64,000 nucleotides of DNA, from NCBI GenBank assembly GCA_031551355.1, contig JAVBNT010000005.1, positions 37,092 through 101,091 of the forward strand. The letters run 5' to 3'. Of the stretch, positions 42,453-51,847 are shown in pieces. The translations under genes were made by a program, and so were the position numbers. The stretch comes from JAVBNT01 sp031551355. Its GTDB lineage: Bacteria; Vulcanimicrobiota; CADAWZ01. The first letter of the stretch is position 1. Each line of letters opens with the position of its first letter. The notes below the pieces were generated by a model. The model made no database searches. It was not told the DNA's origin and saw only the letters and a program-made list of their open reading frames with translations.

Positions 42453-44339
42453 ATGATTGTTTCTGGCCGCAGCAAAAACAGGGGAAATACTTTGCTTGTA
42501 ATTATTATATCGGCGCTGATTCTTACTGCCGCTCTTGCGGTTGCCGCTCTGACGTCGTTTTTTCTTTGCCGTTCAAGGGAGGAAATTATTTCTCAGCAGA
42601 CGCGTATGACCGCAAAGTCGGCTTTGGCTCAGGTTTTGTTCAGAGTTGATAAGCGTTTGCTTGAATTTTCTCAGGAATGTTCCAATGTTTCGATGATTGA
42701 ATCTTCTCAGCCGGTGTCGATTTCCTGGAAAAATGTTGTTAAAGGGGATAACGGTGAAAATTTTGTCTTCCAAAACTCTGCTGCACAGCAGAGCAGCGGC
42801 GGTTCTTTTGCCGGTTCTTTTGTCAGTGTTGACTTTAGCGGCAGTGGCAAAAATATTTCCATAGACAATTTTGACAATGATTTATTTGTACAGGCTCCTT
42901 CCTCCGACAGATATAACGTGCCGCCTTATTCTTTGGATCTTGTTTTTAATGTGAAAAATCGTAGCTATTCCAAGAGGTTTGAAACAGTAATTTTAAAAAA
43001 TTGGCCTTATGCGGTTTGTTGTGTCGGTTCTAATATAAATATCGGTCTTTGCTCGGCTGTACGCGGCGATTTGTGCAGTTTCCGTATCGCACCGCAGCTT
43101 TCCGGTTCAAATATAAACCAGAGCTATTCTCCGACTATTTCCATAGATTTGCCGGTTATTTATCCGCCTGTTTCGCCTGATTTTTATCCTGTTGTTAATG
43201 GAAATCTGTTTACGGCCTCGGATTCGCCTGATAAGATCTCAGCGGACAAGCCCTGGGTAAGCCATGCGTCTGATCCTATTTATATAAATGAACTTTTAAA
43301 GCCTAACTGGAGTAACGGTAAAAAACATTACGGCACTAAAGGGACGGCGTCGTCATTTCTTTCATCAATGTTGACTATTGCCGTTCCTGACAAAGGCAAA
43401 AGCTGTATGGAACTCAATGATTTGCTTGTATCCTCTAATGTTGCTGTAACTTTGCATAGGGAAAGCCTTGATTCTTCGGCCTTTGGAAATAGCATGCTGG
43501 CTCCTTTTTTTGAAAAACTGTCCTCTTCGCTGGATTCTTCTCAGGATGAGCCTTCATCATCCGATAGAATGGGAGAACCTGCCTTACCGTTTTTTTCTCT
43601 TGTTAAGGATTTGTCTCTTGAAGGAAATTCCGTATCCGACATGGGAGCTGCCGCTGTCAGCGGTCATTCGCATTACATCATAAGAGGTAATGTAATGTCT
43701 GCCGCCGGGGTTGTCAGACAGAGTTTTCCCGGCAGCAACAACAATACGGCGGACGGTTCTTTGCCGGGAATAAACCTTAGCAACTGTACGCTTGTAATTG
43801 ACGGCAATCTTTTGCTGGTCGGCTCTCAAATGCTTGATTCCGGCAGGCCGTCTCCGGCTTCTTCAGGTAATGCAAATAGACTTGTCCCCAAGCTAACCGG
43901 TATGAATTCGGCTATTGTTGTAACCGGAAATATTTTTTTAATGAGTGCTGAAATGGAATCTTCCGGAGATAATTTTGTTATTTATGCTGACGGAAACATT
44001 ATACTGCGTCCGGAAGCATCCGATTCAGGCAATAACAGGACAGATTTTTCCGGGGCAATTGTGTGTAAAGGAAATATGTATATAGAGCCTGTTTACAATT
44101 ATAATTCAGGAATGCCCAGAAAATATTTTGATCTTTTGCATGTAAGAGGAGCGGTTGTTTGCGGGGGAGTGCCGTTTGAAGAAGATGAGCTTTTTAATTC
44201 AGTGAACGATTGCCTGCATCCTGGTATACTTGGACTGAATCTTGAGTCGGTTTCCATTGATTACGATCCGTCCGTCATCAGTTTATTGCATAAACTGATT
44301 GGGTATCCGGAGGCCACTATATGGCGTGAACTACCTTAA
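42453..44339 (+). CDS. Large PilX-like membrane-anchored protein
   Basis: 628 aa. An N-terminal RGNTLLVIIISALILTAALA helix (about 11-38) is followed by Arg/Glu-rich residues, the form of PilX N-domains, which lack the Glu5 of pilins. The rest is soluble. From about 400 onward, short beta strands repeat with a GN turn (YIIRGNVMS, LVIDGNLLL, IVVTGNIFL, IYADGNIIL, IVCKGNMYI). This suggests a beta-helix like that of bactofilin or polymer-forming domains. Typical PilX is about 200 aa, so this is an enlarged version. AGGGAG precedes the ATG. Function in pilus tip or adhesion is an inference. Confidence 0.7.
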   Translation: MIVSGRSKNRGNTLLVIIISALILTAALAVAALTSFFLCRSREEIISQQTRMTAKSALAQVLFRVDKRLLEFSQECSNVSMIESSQPVSISWKNVVKGDNGENFVFQNSAAQQSSGGSFAGSFVSVDFSGSGKNISIDNFDNDLFVQAPSSDRYNVPPYSLDLVFNVKNRSYSKRFETVILKNWPYAVCCVGSNINIGLCSAVRGDLCSFRIAPQLSGSNINQSYSPTISIDLPVIYPPVSPDFYPVVNGNLFTASDSPDKISADKPWVSHASDPIYINELLKPNWSNGKKHYGTKGTASSFLSSMLTIAVPDKGKSCMELNDLLVSSNVAVTLHRESLDSSAFGNSMLAPFFEKLSSSLDSSQDEPSSSDRMGEPALPFFSLVKDLSLEGNSVSDMGAAAVSGHSHYIIRGNVMSAAGVVRQSFPGSNNNTADGSLPGINLSNCTLVIDGNLLLVGSQMLDSGRPSPASSGNANRLVPKLTGMNSAIVVTGNIFLMSAEMESSGDNFVIYADGNIILRPEASDSGNNRTDFSGAIVCKGNMYIEPVYNYNSGMPRKYFDLLHVRGAVVCGGVPFEEDELFNSVNDCLHPGILGLNLESVSIDYDPSVISLLHKLIGYPEATIWRELP

Positions 44340-44346
44340 AATGGCA

Positions 44347-44466
44347 GGCAGTGAATTGCATTTGTATGCGTCGTCAAATCTGATGTTCGCTCATTCCGGC
44401 GTAGTCCCGCTACGCCTCAATCGTCGAAATCAGATTTGTCTTAGCCTCCAAACGCAATTGACTGCC
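44347..44466. repeat. Nested fold-back element after the PilX-like gene
   Basis: Same plan as 30071-30195. The outer arms are 44347-44364/44449-44466 (18 bp, two mismatches). The middle arms are CAAATCTGAT (44375-44384)/ATCAGATTTG (44429-44438). The inner stem is GGCGTAG (44398-44404)/CTACGCC (44410-44416). It begins 7 bases after the stop codon. Confidence 0.7.
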
Positions 44467-44594
44467 TTTAATCTTTATTTCTTCATAAAAATCCGAAGTT
44501 ACTTAGCCTTCGGACACAATTGAGCGCAATTAAATTTTTGTTGTTTATACCTTTTCTGATAACTGATAACTGATATTGGAACTTATATCTTTTC

Positions 44595-44650
44595 AACTCG
44601 TTGAAATCAAGTTTGCCTTAGCCTCCAAACGCGATTGACTGCCTTTGAAC
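44595..44650. repeat. Partial second copy of the fold-back element's right half
   Basis: The stretch from TCGTTGAAATCAAG through GCCTTAGCCTCCAAACGCG to GACTGCC repeats 44421-44466 with few changes. The left half is missing. TGATAAC-type short tandem repeats (about 44558-44575) lie in between. The rest of the 44340-44674 gap holds no gene. Confidence 0.6.
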
Positions 44651-44674
44651 ATATTATTTATTCGGTATTAACGG

Positions 44675-45016
44675 TTAAAAGTTTTTCTGAAAAACAAGAA
44701 CAACTTTTGCAAGTAGCTCTGTTATAAGTTCATCTTTAACTGATTCGATATATTCGAAATTTCTGGCATTGTAGTCGATTGTAACAATCTGATCAAGCAT
44801 AACAACACCTGTCGTTATAGTTTCTTTTAGAGGAATGTATAACGGATATTTTCTTTTTGTGTTGCTTATTGGAGCAAAAACAGCAATATTTGCATAGTCG
44901 CTTATAATTTTGTTACCCAAACAAATATAAGGGCGTATACTATATTGTTCGTGTCCTTTTTTAGGACTCAAATTGAGTTTTATGATATCACCCTGAATTG
45001 GAACTCCGTTTACCAT
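44675..45016 (-). CDS. mazF: MazF/PemK-type mRNA interferase toxin
   Basis: A 113-aa protein of the CcdB/MazF fold: GDIIKLNLSPKKGHEQYSIRP (active-site loop with the conserved Arg before Pro), FAPISNTKRKYPLYIPL, GVVMLDQIVTIDYNARN, and a C-terminal ELLAKVVLVF helix. It is expected to cut mRNA in a sequence-specific way. Its start overlaps the antitoxin by 7 bp, the usual order (antitoxin first). Confidence 0.92.
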   Translation of the reverse strand: MVNGVPIQGDIIKLNLSPKKGHEQYSIRPYICLGNKIISDYANIAVFAPISNTKRKYPLYIPLKETITTGVVMLDQIVTIDYNARNFEYIESVKDELITELLAKVVLVFQKNF

Positions 45017-45294
45017 TTTTCTTCTCCGACAGATTCTCCCAAATCACTGGGCTCTGTATTAAATATTTCACCGGAATAATCTCTAAATAAATACTCCAGA
45101 GTTCCTTCTTTCGGTACGGGAAGTTTTGATATTATAATTTTATTTGTCTTTTCGTCAATATCAAAAAAAACTTTATCATCTATTTCCAGCTTCGCTTTTT
45201 TTAAAATTTGAGCAGGTATTCTTAATGCTTTGCTGTTGCCCCATTTCGAGAGCACGGATACAGGAAAATTATTGGCACGGGCAGAGTCCGACAT
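45010..45294 (-). CDS. mazE: MazE/AbrB-type antitoxin
   Basis: 94 aa from ATG 45294; an upstream start at 45312 would add MKGNIK. The N-terminal swapped-hairpin DNA-binding domain reads VSVLSKWGNSKALRIPAQIL. The C-terminal part is acidic and should bind and block MazF. A perfect inverted repeat (45327-45349) lies just upstream and is the likely autorepression site. Confidence 0.9.
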   Translation of the reverse strand: MSDSARANNFPVSVLSKWGNSKALRIPAQILKKAKLEIDDKVFFDIDEKTNKIIISKLPVPKEGTLEYLFRDYSGEIFNTEPSDLGESVGEEKW

Positions 45295-45326
45295 TTTAAT
45301 ATTTCCTTTCAATATAATCTAACTTA

Positions 45327-45349
45327 AGTATATACTTCACGTATATACT
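45327..45349. promoter_or_regulatory. Probable MazE operator
   Basis: AGTATATAC (45327-45335) and GTATATACT (45341-45349) form a perfect 9-bp palindrome with a 5-base centre, 33 bases upstream of the mazE ATG. This is the expected position for an AbrB-type antitoxin operator. Confidence 0.65.
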
Positions 45350-45403
45350 CTGTCAATGTTTTTGATCCGCTAATTTCTTAAATTTTGTCTTTATTTGAAT
45401 AAT

Positions 45404-46015
45404 ATGTCAAAATATGCCAATGTCTTTGAAACGGTCAGGGTAAGCGCCTGTTATAATTCAATTCCTATGCGGCTTGCCAAGGAAAATAGGAAGTTTCAAT
45501 ATAAGGTTGTTCAAAAAAGCGGTAGTTCTGCACTGTTTGGTGCATCAATCGACTGGTTGCACAGGCGGGGATAATTCTGAAGTGTCAGCGGCTCGAACAT
45601 GCAAAAAAAACTGATTTCCGTTTACACAGACCTGTCCTCTTTTAAACTTTATATGAGTGACGTGGGTTTGCTTGTTATGCAGTCAGGTATCGCACAGCAG
45701 ACAGTGCTTACCGGTGAGAACAATTCTTTTATGGGGGCTGTGACTGAAAATTTTATTGCGCAATCCCTTACCGCAAATGGGCATGCACTTTATTACTGGA
45801 CAAGCGAGCATATGGCGGAACTTGACTATGTGATTCAAAAAGGAGCCGGGGTTATCGGAATTGAAGTCAAAAAAGGTGTAAGCACTAAATCCAAGAGTTT
45901 GGGAGTGTTTACCCAAAAATATAACCCTGCATACTCAATCCGGTTTTCAGAAAAGAACTTTGGCCGGGATGGACAGTTGTTTTCATTGCCTCATTACTCG
46001 GTGTTTTGTGTGTAA
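45404..46015 (+). pseudogene. Broken DUF4143 ATPase C-terminal domain
   Basis: The + frame from ATG 45404 (MSKYANVFETVRVSACYNSI) breaks at TAA after IDWLHRRG, and resumes in the same frame at 45599 as KLISVYTDLSSFKLYMSDVG through AVTENFIAQSL, AELDYVIQKGAG and GIEVKKGV. In between, a different frame gives the expected family text IILKCQRLEHAKK. So two small compensating frameshifts exist: one in CGGGGAT near 45570, the other in the run of eight A at 45602-45609. The N-terminal AAA+ ATPase is absent. The intact C-terminal 138 aa could still be translated, but the gene is almost certainly dead. Confidence 0.7.
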
Positions 46016-46018
46016 ACT

Positions 46019-47920
46019 TTATGTTAAAAGCTCGTCTGCCTCTTTTTCCGCCTCTTTGAGCAGACAATCGATCGATAGTGGGGAACCAGTGGCTTTTTCC
46101 ATCCATAAGTCCGGAGTGCAGCTTTCCAAAGAACTCATTCTCTCTATCTCTCCGGCAAAATTTTTGTCTTTGATATAATGTTCTATCTGTGCCTGTGCGA
46201 TAGCGGCGTAGAGGTATGACGGATAGTAAATGCCGTAAGTTATCAGGTGGAAAGGTGAGGCCAGTATAGTAGAGTCCTGATGATTGTAAATTTCCGCATA
46301 GTATTGATTCCAGATTTCAATAGCTCTGGCAATCATAAAATTTTTCAGCTCTTTTGCCGTTAAAGTTTCGTTTTGGTACATATATTGCCAAATATCTATA
46401 TTCAACAGGGAAATTCCATATGTGCTAATGTCTTCCCATAGATTAATGACTTTCTCATCGTTGCTGTTTTCCGTATTTGCCTCAAGTAATTTTTTGGCTT
46501 TGTTGGCAAATAAGAAAGCAAAAGCTTCGCTAAACACATAGTTTGGCTGAGAAGCGTATACTGTACGGCAAAAGTCTTCGCCGGACAGAATCATGTTAAC
46601 GGCATGGCCCAGCTCATGCATGAAAGTGTTAAATACAGCGAAAGTGATCTGATCTTCTTTGGCGTTTATCCGTATTTTTGTTTTAAAGTAATGACCGCCC
46701 GGTAAACAGTGAGAGGATGAACGGGATTGTTCTACGGCAATCAGTGAAGATATGTATGAGCTTTTTTCTTCACTGAATCCCAATTGTTTCAGTATGTCGG
46801 GAATTGCTTTTTCGAGGGATTTTATGTTGGGATATTTGGATGCTAATACTGAATTTGAATTGCCGCCATCCGGAATCATGTTGGGAGAGTAATACCAGTC
46901 TTCGGCGCAAAGATTTCGTCCTAATTTTTTTTCGAGATAAAAACAACATTTTTTTAACGCTTCCGACTCCAGAACGGATGTGCAGAATTCTCTTGTTTTG
47001 ACTTCGCTTATCTGGAAAAGCTCTTCAAACGTCTCAGAAATGAGGTTTGGGTAGAGCTTTGAATGCCGATCTTTTAACTGTCTGGCATGGAACATATTTA
47101 ACAGATGGTCATATCTTGATATTTTTTCTGGTTCCGGGCTGACTTTTATTCCGTTAAGCCAAACTTTATTGGTAAAAGGATCCCAGGAGACTTGCCGGTT
47201 TTTTATAAAGATTTCCGGTATTTCATGACGAATCTTTCTGTCGGATATTTTTAAGATTATTTTTGCTTTTTCCATCATGCCGCCGCCGGTATAATACGAT
47301 CTTATATAGTTTGAGTATCTGATGAAATCGGAATCCGGAGGGAATATATTGTTTTTGCCGCCGACGGATATTTTTTCCAGGTTAATTTTGCCTGCGCAAT
47401 AGGCTGAGGCCTTTGCATAGGCTTTACTGTATTCCGATGAATCGGCATCTCTGTCTCTTTCGGCAAAGATATCGGCTATGCGCACCTGAACCCATTTGCT
47501 GTCATTCCATTCCCTGCCGAGTGTATTTTTTTCGTCAAATGTGTATACGGGAAAATTAAGTAAGGCGGCAAAAGCCGTTTTAATTTCAAACATTTTGCCA
47601 ATAAGCTCAACTAAAGGATTATATGAGGAGAAAAGGACATCCAGCGGGGTAATCGTTCCTTTGTCTACGTATATGGTTTCCGAAGTATACATTCGCGCAT
47701 GACCGGAGCATGCAAAAATAGCGTTTAAATATTTTTCAAATTTAAGGGTAAAATCTTCAAGTTCCTCACCGTCTTTTACGAAATGCTGGAGGCAGAAGGA
47801 TTTCAGCTGCTCATCATTGCCGTCTTTATCGGCCCAGCAGGAGCATACCTGCTTTACGCCGGTATTAATGCGCTCGTTTTTTCCGTATTTTTCTTCCAGG
47901 GCAGTGATTATTTCCAGCAT
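46019..47920 (-). CDS. M3-like zinc metallopeptidase (oligoendopeptidase F-like)
   Basis: A 633-aa cytosolic-type peptidase with no signal peptide. The zinc motif HELGH lies at 435-439 (FMHELGHAVNMIL). The third ligand is probably the Glu in FSEAFAFLF, about 33 residues later. The surrounding helical architecture resembles family M3 (thimet oligopeptidase/PepF), with the catalytic domain in the C-terminal half. It probably degrades peptides. It is clearly paralogous to the next gene (shared NFPVYTFDEKNTLG / NYPVYSLDEKNSLG, and SWDPFTNKV). A hairpin terminator (48018-48060) separates the two. Confidence 0.82.
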   Translation of the reverse strand: MLEIITALEEKYGKNERINTGVKQVCSCWADKDGNDEQLKSFCLQHFVKDGEELEDFTLKFEKYLNAIFACSGHARMYTSETIYVDKGTITPLDVLFSSYNPLVELIGKMFEIKTAFAALLNFPVYTFDEKNTLGREWNDSKWVQVRIADIFAERDRDADSSEYSKAYAKASAYCAGKINLEKISVGGKNNIFPPDSDFIRYSNYIRSYYTGGGMMEKAKIILKISDRKIRHEIPEIFIKNRQVSWDPFTNKVWLNGIKVSPEPEKISRYDHLLNMFHARQLKDRHSKLYPNLISETFEELFQISEVKTREFCTSVLESEALKKCCFYLEKKLGRNLCAEDWYYSPNMIPDGGNSNSVLASKYPNIKSLEKAIPDILKQLGFSEEKSSYISSLIAVEQSRSSSHCLPGGHYFKTKIRINAKEDQITFAVFNTFMHELGHAVNMILSGEDFCRTVYASQPNYVFSEAFAFLFANKAKKLLEANTENSNDEKVINLWEDISTYGISLLNIDIWQYMYQNETLTAKELKNFMIARAIEIWNQYYAEIYNHQDSTILASPFHLITYGIYYPSYLYAAIAQAQIEHYIKDKNFAGEIERMSSLESCTPDLWMEKATGSPLSIDCLLKEAEKEADELLT

Positions 47921-48017
47921 ACTTTACCTCCCGTGGTTTTACAGGCCGTGAATTAGATGAACTGACGTTGCTAAACAGGATATTTGCCCTTTATATTTTT
48001 GTCTCATGTTGATTAAA

Positions 48018-48060
48018 AAGGCAGTCAATTGGTCTGCCCGCAAACACAATTGACTGCCTT
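48018..48060. terminator. Perfect 14-bp hairpin between the two metallopeptidase genes
   Basis: AAGGCAGTCAATTG (48018-48031) pairs with CAATTGACTGCCTT (48047-48060). It lies 3 bases after the stop of the right-hand peptidase gene (- strand) and is followed in that direction by a short A/T stretch. The right arm and its flank repeat the CAAACxCAATTGACTGCC sequence found at 44449-44466 and 44626-44643. Confidence 0.6.
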
Positions 48061-48063
48061 AAA

Positions 48064-50022
48064 TTATGAGATTCTTGCCAGTGCCAACTCCTCCAGCGCG
48101 ATTTCAGCTTCTTCGAGAATAAACTTTGTTGAAAGTGCGTGTCCCATGCCTTTTTCCAACCATAGATTAGGCGTAAGGCAGCCCTGGGTGCAGAGCTTTT
48201 CCATTTCTTCCGCCAGACTTTTGCCCTTAAGATGGTTCTCGATCTGGCAGCGTATTATTTCGCCGATAGGGTAGTTTGGCAGATATAATCCGTAGTTTAT
48301 CATATGAGAATAGGCCGCCAGCAATACGGAGTTTTCTTCGCCAAAAATAGGGGCATACCATTTGTTCCATACTTCGCTTGCTTTGGATAATATAAATTCT
48401 TTTAATTCCTGAGCTGTAATTTCCTGATTTTTATACATATGTGACCAGAGATCCATACACACAAGGGAAACACCGCATAATTCAAAACAGTGCCAGAGGC
48501 AATGGAGCGTTTTAAGATGCCCGGCTTCCCTGTTGTTGCCTGCGACGCCGAGAACTTCCTGATCTCTTGCCTGAAATACAAAGGCAAAAGCTTCGGTGAA
48601 TGCCGTATTGGGCACACCTGACATTAATGTTGAAGGAACGCCGTCAAGAGAGAATACCTGCTCGACGCAGTGCCCCAGTTCATGCATTGCCGTATTGTAT
48701 GAGATATAATCTATTTGGCCGTTGTCAAATCTTGTGCGCAGGTGTGATTTGAATCCTTTGCCGCCGGCTCCCATTGCATGACCGGCACTGCGCGAGGCAT
48801 CAATAACTATGTTTGATGACAGATAAGCGGCTTTATCCGGTGCAAATCCCAGTTTTAAAAGTATCTCATAAATGCCGGATTGAAAGTCATTGATATTTTT
48901 ATATTTTTTCCTGATCGCGCTTGTGAGTTCTTCTTCCTTCAGCACCGACGCGTCTTTGAAACCTGCGTACCATATATCAATCGGCTGCAGCGCCCGTCCC
49001 AATTTTTGCGAGATGTATGCAGCGCATTTTTTTACCGTATTAGAGTTAAGAACCGAGGCAAACATTTTTCTGACGTCATCCTCGCTTATTTCCAGCGAGA
49101 GGTTAAAATTTCTTGAAATGGCAGTGGGATTTTCCTTAAACCACGGGTCCAGCATGCGCTCAGATTTAAAGGTGCTGATAATATGTTCGTATCTGACATT
49201 CTGCTCTGCTTCGGCGTCAATGGCATTTCCGTCACGGCAGACTTTATTTGTAAACGGATCCCAGCTTGCTTTATCGTTGTTGATGACTTCGGCCGGTATT
49301 TCCTGTCTGATGATTCTGTTGAGAATCTGTTCAATAATTTTCTGTTTTTCCAACCCGTTAGAATCTTTATACAGTGTTTTCAAATAATCCCTGAGGCCCC
49401 AGTGGGATATTAGTTTGAGACCCTGGGGGAAAATATTTTTACGTTCGCCGACAATTATTTTGTCCATGCAGATATTGTATTGGGAAATGTATGTTTCCGA
49501 TTTGGAAGATGTCTGGCTGATCTTTTGGATCACATCGGACGGTATCCGGTGTGAAAATCTGTCCGCCAGGCGTGCCTGTGCCCATTGCTCGCTGCTCCAT
49601 TTTTTCCCGAGACTGTTCTTTTCATCCAGACTGTATACCGGGTAGTTGAGGATTACGAGGAAGGCCAGCTTTGTTTTGAAGAAATCTTCGCTGATGTGGG
49701 CCATCGGGTTGTATTCAGCGAACATGTGATCGATATGCTTAAGCTCTCCTGTTTCAAGGTGAAGCGGTTCGCTGACCAATTTATATATTTCCCTTGTATA
49801 ACCGTCAATCGTATCGAGATGTTTGGCAAATTTTTGTGTGGTTTCGGCAAGCTCTTTAGGATCGGCTATGAAGTTTTCAAGGCAAAATGATTTTAGCTCC
49901 TCGAACGTTCCGTCATTATCTGTCCAGAGACTGCATATTTTGTTTATACATCTTGACATTCTTTCACTTTTTTCATATTTATTTTCCATAAGTGGTAGAA
50001 GTTCATCGGCTAATATTTTCAT
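48064..50022 (-). CDS. M3-like zinc metallopeptidase, second paralogue
   Basis: 652 aa from ATG 50022, which has AGGAGAG seven bases upstream; the 50040 start would overlap the upstream gene's stop. HELGH at 447-451 (TAMHELGHCVEQVF), with FTEAFAFVF downstream as the likely third ligand. Organisation and length equal those of the gene at 46019. It follows the TPP-enzyme gene by 10 bp and so probably shares the polysaccharide operon transcript, though its role is housekeeping-like. Confidence 0.82.
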   Translation of the reverse strand: MKILADELLPLMENKYEKSERMSRCINKICSLWTDNDGTFEELKSFCLENFIADPKELAETTQKFAKHLDTIDGYTREIYKLVSEPLHLETGELKHIDHMFAEYNPMAHISEDFFKTKLAFLVILNYPVYSLDEKNSLGKKWSSEQWAQARLADRFSHRIPSDVIQKISQTSSKSETYISQYNICMDKIIVGERKNIFPQGLKLISHWGLRDYLKTLYKDSNGLEKQKIIEQILNRIIRQEIPAEVINNDKASWDPFTNKVCRDGNAIDAEAEQNVRYEHIISTFKSERMLDPWFKENPTAISRNFNLSLEISEDDVRKMFASVLNSNTVKKCAAYISQKLGRALQPIDIWYAGFKDASVLKEEELTSAIRKKYKNINDFQSGIYEILLKLGFAPDKAAYLSSNIVIDASRSAGHAMGAGGKGFKSHLRTRFDNGQIDYISYNTAMHELGHCVEQVFSLDGVPSTLMSGVPNTAFTEAFAFVFQARDQEVLGVAGNNREAGHLKTLHCLWHCFELCGVSLVCMDLWSHMYKNQEITAQELKEFILSKASEVWNKWYAPIFGEENSVLLAAYSHMINYGLYLPNYPIGEIIRCQIENHLKGKSLAEEMEKLCTQGCLTPNLWLEKGMGHALSTKFILEEAEIALEELALARIS

Positions 50023-50032
50023 AAAAACTCTC

Positions 50033-51817
50033 CTATACAATCATATTGGAATTAAATTCATCACGCGGCAGGAACGGGAACATATCTTCAAGAGGTTTGG
50101 AAACCATCTTGCCGTCCGGCAGTTTTTCCGACGATAGTTTCGGAATGAATATTTGTTCACTGTCGGTTATTATATCGCAAAGAACAGGCCCGTCCGCATC
50201 CAATGCCTCTTTTATTTGTTTTTCCATTGCCGCCGGATTTTCTATTCGATATGCAGTTATTCCAAAGCTATGTGCGACTTTTGCGAAGTCAGGCGTAGTT
50301 ACCCCGCATTCACAGGCACAGGCTGTCAGACGGCCATTAAAAAAGTTTGTCTGAGTCTGGATTATTGAGGAATAACCGCCGTTGTTGATGACAAATATTT
50401 TTATCGGCAGCCGGTAATGGGCTATTGTCTGCAGTTCCTGAAGATTCATCATTATACTGCCGTCACCGGCCAGACATACGGTTCTTTTTTTGCCGGCTGA
50501 AAAGCAGGCTCCTATTGCCGCCGGCAAATCGTAACCCATTGAAGCATTTCCCGAGTTCCATATTACCCTTTGCGCTTTTTTGACGATTCCTGCCTGCAGC
50601 ATGCATACGCATGGAGACGCATTTCCGGTGACAATAAGCTCATCTTCTTTCATAAGCGAAGTTATTATTCTGATAAACTCATAAGGGTTTATCACCGTTT
50701 TTGTCTGTTTGTAATCTTCATTTTTTGAAGGGTGGTAATTAATTTTTCGTTCATGGCACCAGTTGAGCCATTCTTTTTTAGCAATTTTTTGTTTTTTGTC
50801 TGTTATTGCTTCAAGGACCTTTTTTAAATCCGCATGTATGGGTAAATCGGGTTTTATTGTCGGTTTATTAAGTTCTGCCTTGTCAATGTCTATTACTATT
50901 TTGTAAGCCCTATGGGCAAAGTTTTCCCAATTGTAACTTACCTGGCGTATATTGTTTCTTGTTCCCAGACACAGTATTAAATCGGCATTCTGCAGGGCAA
51001 AATTTCCGGCCCTTTGTCCGATAGTGCCGATTCTGCCGATAAATTGCGGATGGTCATCGGTTATTGTGTCGAAACCGTTAAGAGTTGTTACGACAGGGAT
51101 ATTGAGCAGTTGCAACAGTTCATAGAACTCTTGCATAGCGCCGGAAAGACGTATTCCGTGACCGGCAATTATCAGCGGTCTGCTGCTTTCTTCAATCTTT
51201 CTTAGAATGAATTCCGCTTTTTCGTAAGGATTGTCATAAATGTAACTGTGAACGTAACTTTCGTCATCCGTTTCCAATTCTGACTCGTCTATAATGGCTC
51301 CCTGAACATTCATCGGCACATCAATCCAGACGGGTCCCTTTCTGCCGTGTGTGGCTTCGAATACCGCCCTGTCAAGAATTTTTCCGATATCTTTGGGGGT
51401 ATTGACTGTTTGTGCGTATTTTACGAGCGGTTTTACAATGCTAATAATGTCGGCTTCCTGATCGCCAAGTTGACGCAGGCCGATCTCAGGGCAGGAACCG
51501 ATTGTTGTCTCAAATTTTACCTGGCCGGAGATATAAAGAACCGGTACGCTGTCGGTCCACTGGCCTAAAACGCCGTTTAAAGCATTTAAGCCCCCCGGTC
51601 CGGTGGTTACATTTACAACCGCAAGCTGCTGATTATATCTTGCATAACCTTCGGCAGCAATTGCCGATGCCTGTTCATGGTGGTTGCAGATGTAATCAAT
51701 TTCCTTGCCGAAAGAGTCGTTTAAATGCATGGCTCCGCCGCCGGAGATCATAAAAACATGCTTTACTTTATATTTTTCTCTGAGCCTCTTAGCAATAAAA
51801 TCCGATACTTTAATCAA
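50033..51817 (-). CDS. TPP-dependent acetolactate-synthase-like enzyme (YerE-like candidate)
   Basis: 594 aa with the three-domain TPP enzyme fold. The Pyr domain has catalytic E48 (CNHHEQASAIAAEGYA). The middle domain carries RPLIIAGHGIRLSGA. The PP domain has the diphosphate motif LAGDGSIMMNLQEL...VINNGGYSSI. It is not a biosynthetic IlvB: it lies in a CDP-dideoxysugar operon and no small subunit is nearby. In Yersinia, YerE is such an enzyme and adds a two-carbon unit from pyruvate to CDP-4-keto-3,6-dideoxyglucose, the product made by RfbF/G/H, which are encoded here. That role is an inference from context. Confidence 0.8.
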   Translation of the reverse strand: MIKVSDFIAKRLREKYKVKHVFMISGGGAMHLNDSFGKEIDYICNHHEQASAIAAEGYARYNQQLAVVNVTTGPGGLNALNGVLGQWTDSVPVLYISGQVKFETTIGSCPEIGLRQLGDQEADIISIVKPLVKYAQTVNTPKDIGKILDRAVFEATHGRKGPVWIDVPMNVQGAIIDESELETDDESYVHSYIYDNPYEKAEFILRKIEESSRPLIIAGHGIRLSGAMQEFYELLQLLNIPVVTTLNGFDTITDDHPQFIGRIGTIGQRAGNFALQNADLILCLGTRNNIRQVSYNWENFAHRAYKIVIDIDKAELNKPTIKPDLPIHADLKKVLEAITDKKQKIAKKEWLNWCHERKINYHPSKNEDYKQTKTVINPYEFIRIITSLMKEDELIVTGNASPCVCMLQAGIVKKAQRVIWNSGNASMGYDLPAAIGACFSAGKKRTVCLAGDGSIMMNLQELQTIAHYRLPIKIFVINNGGYSSIIQTQTNFFNGRLTACACECGVTTPDFAKVAHSFGITAYRIENPAAMEKQIKEALDADGPVLCDIITDSEQIFIPKLSSEKLPDGKMVSKPLEDMFPFLPRDEFNSNMIV

Positions 51818-51847
51818 TGGCTTGTTCTCCTGTGTGAAGTTATCAGC

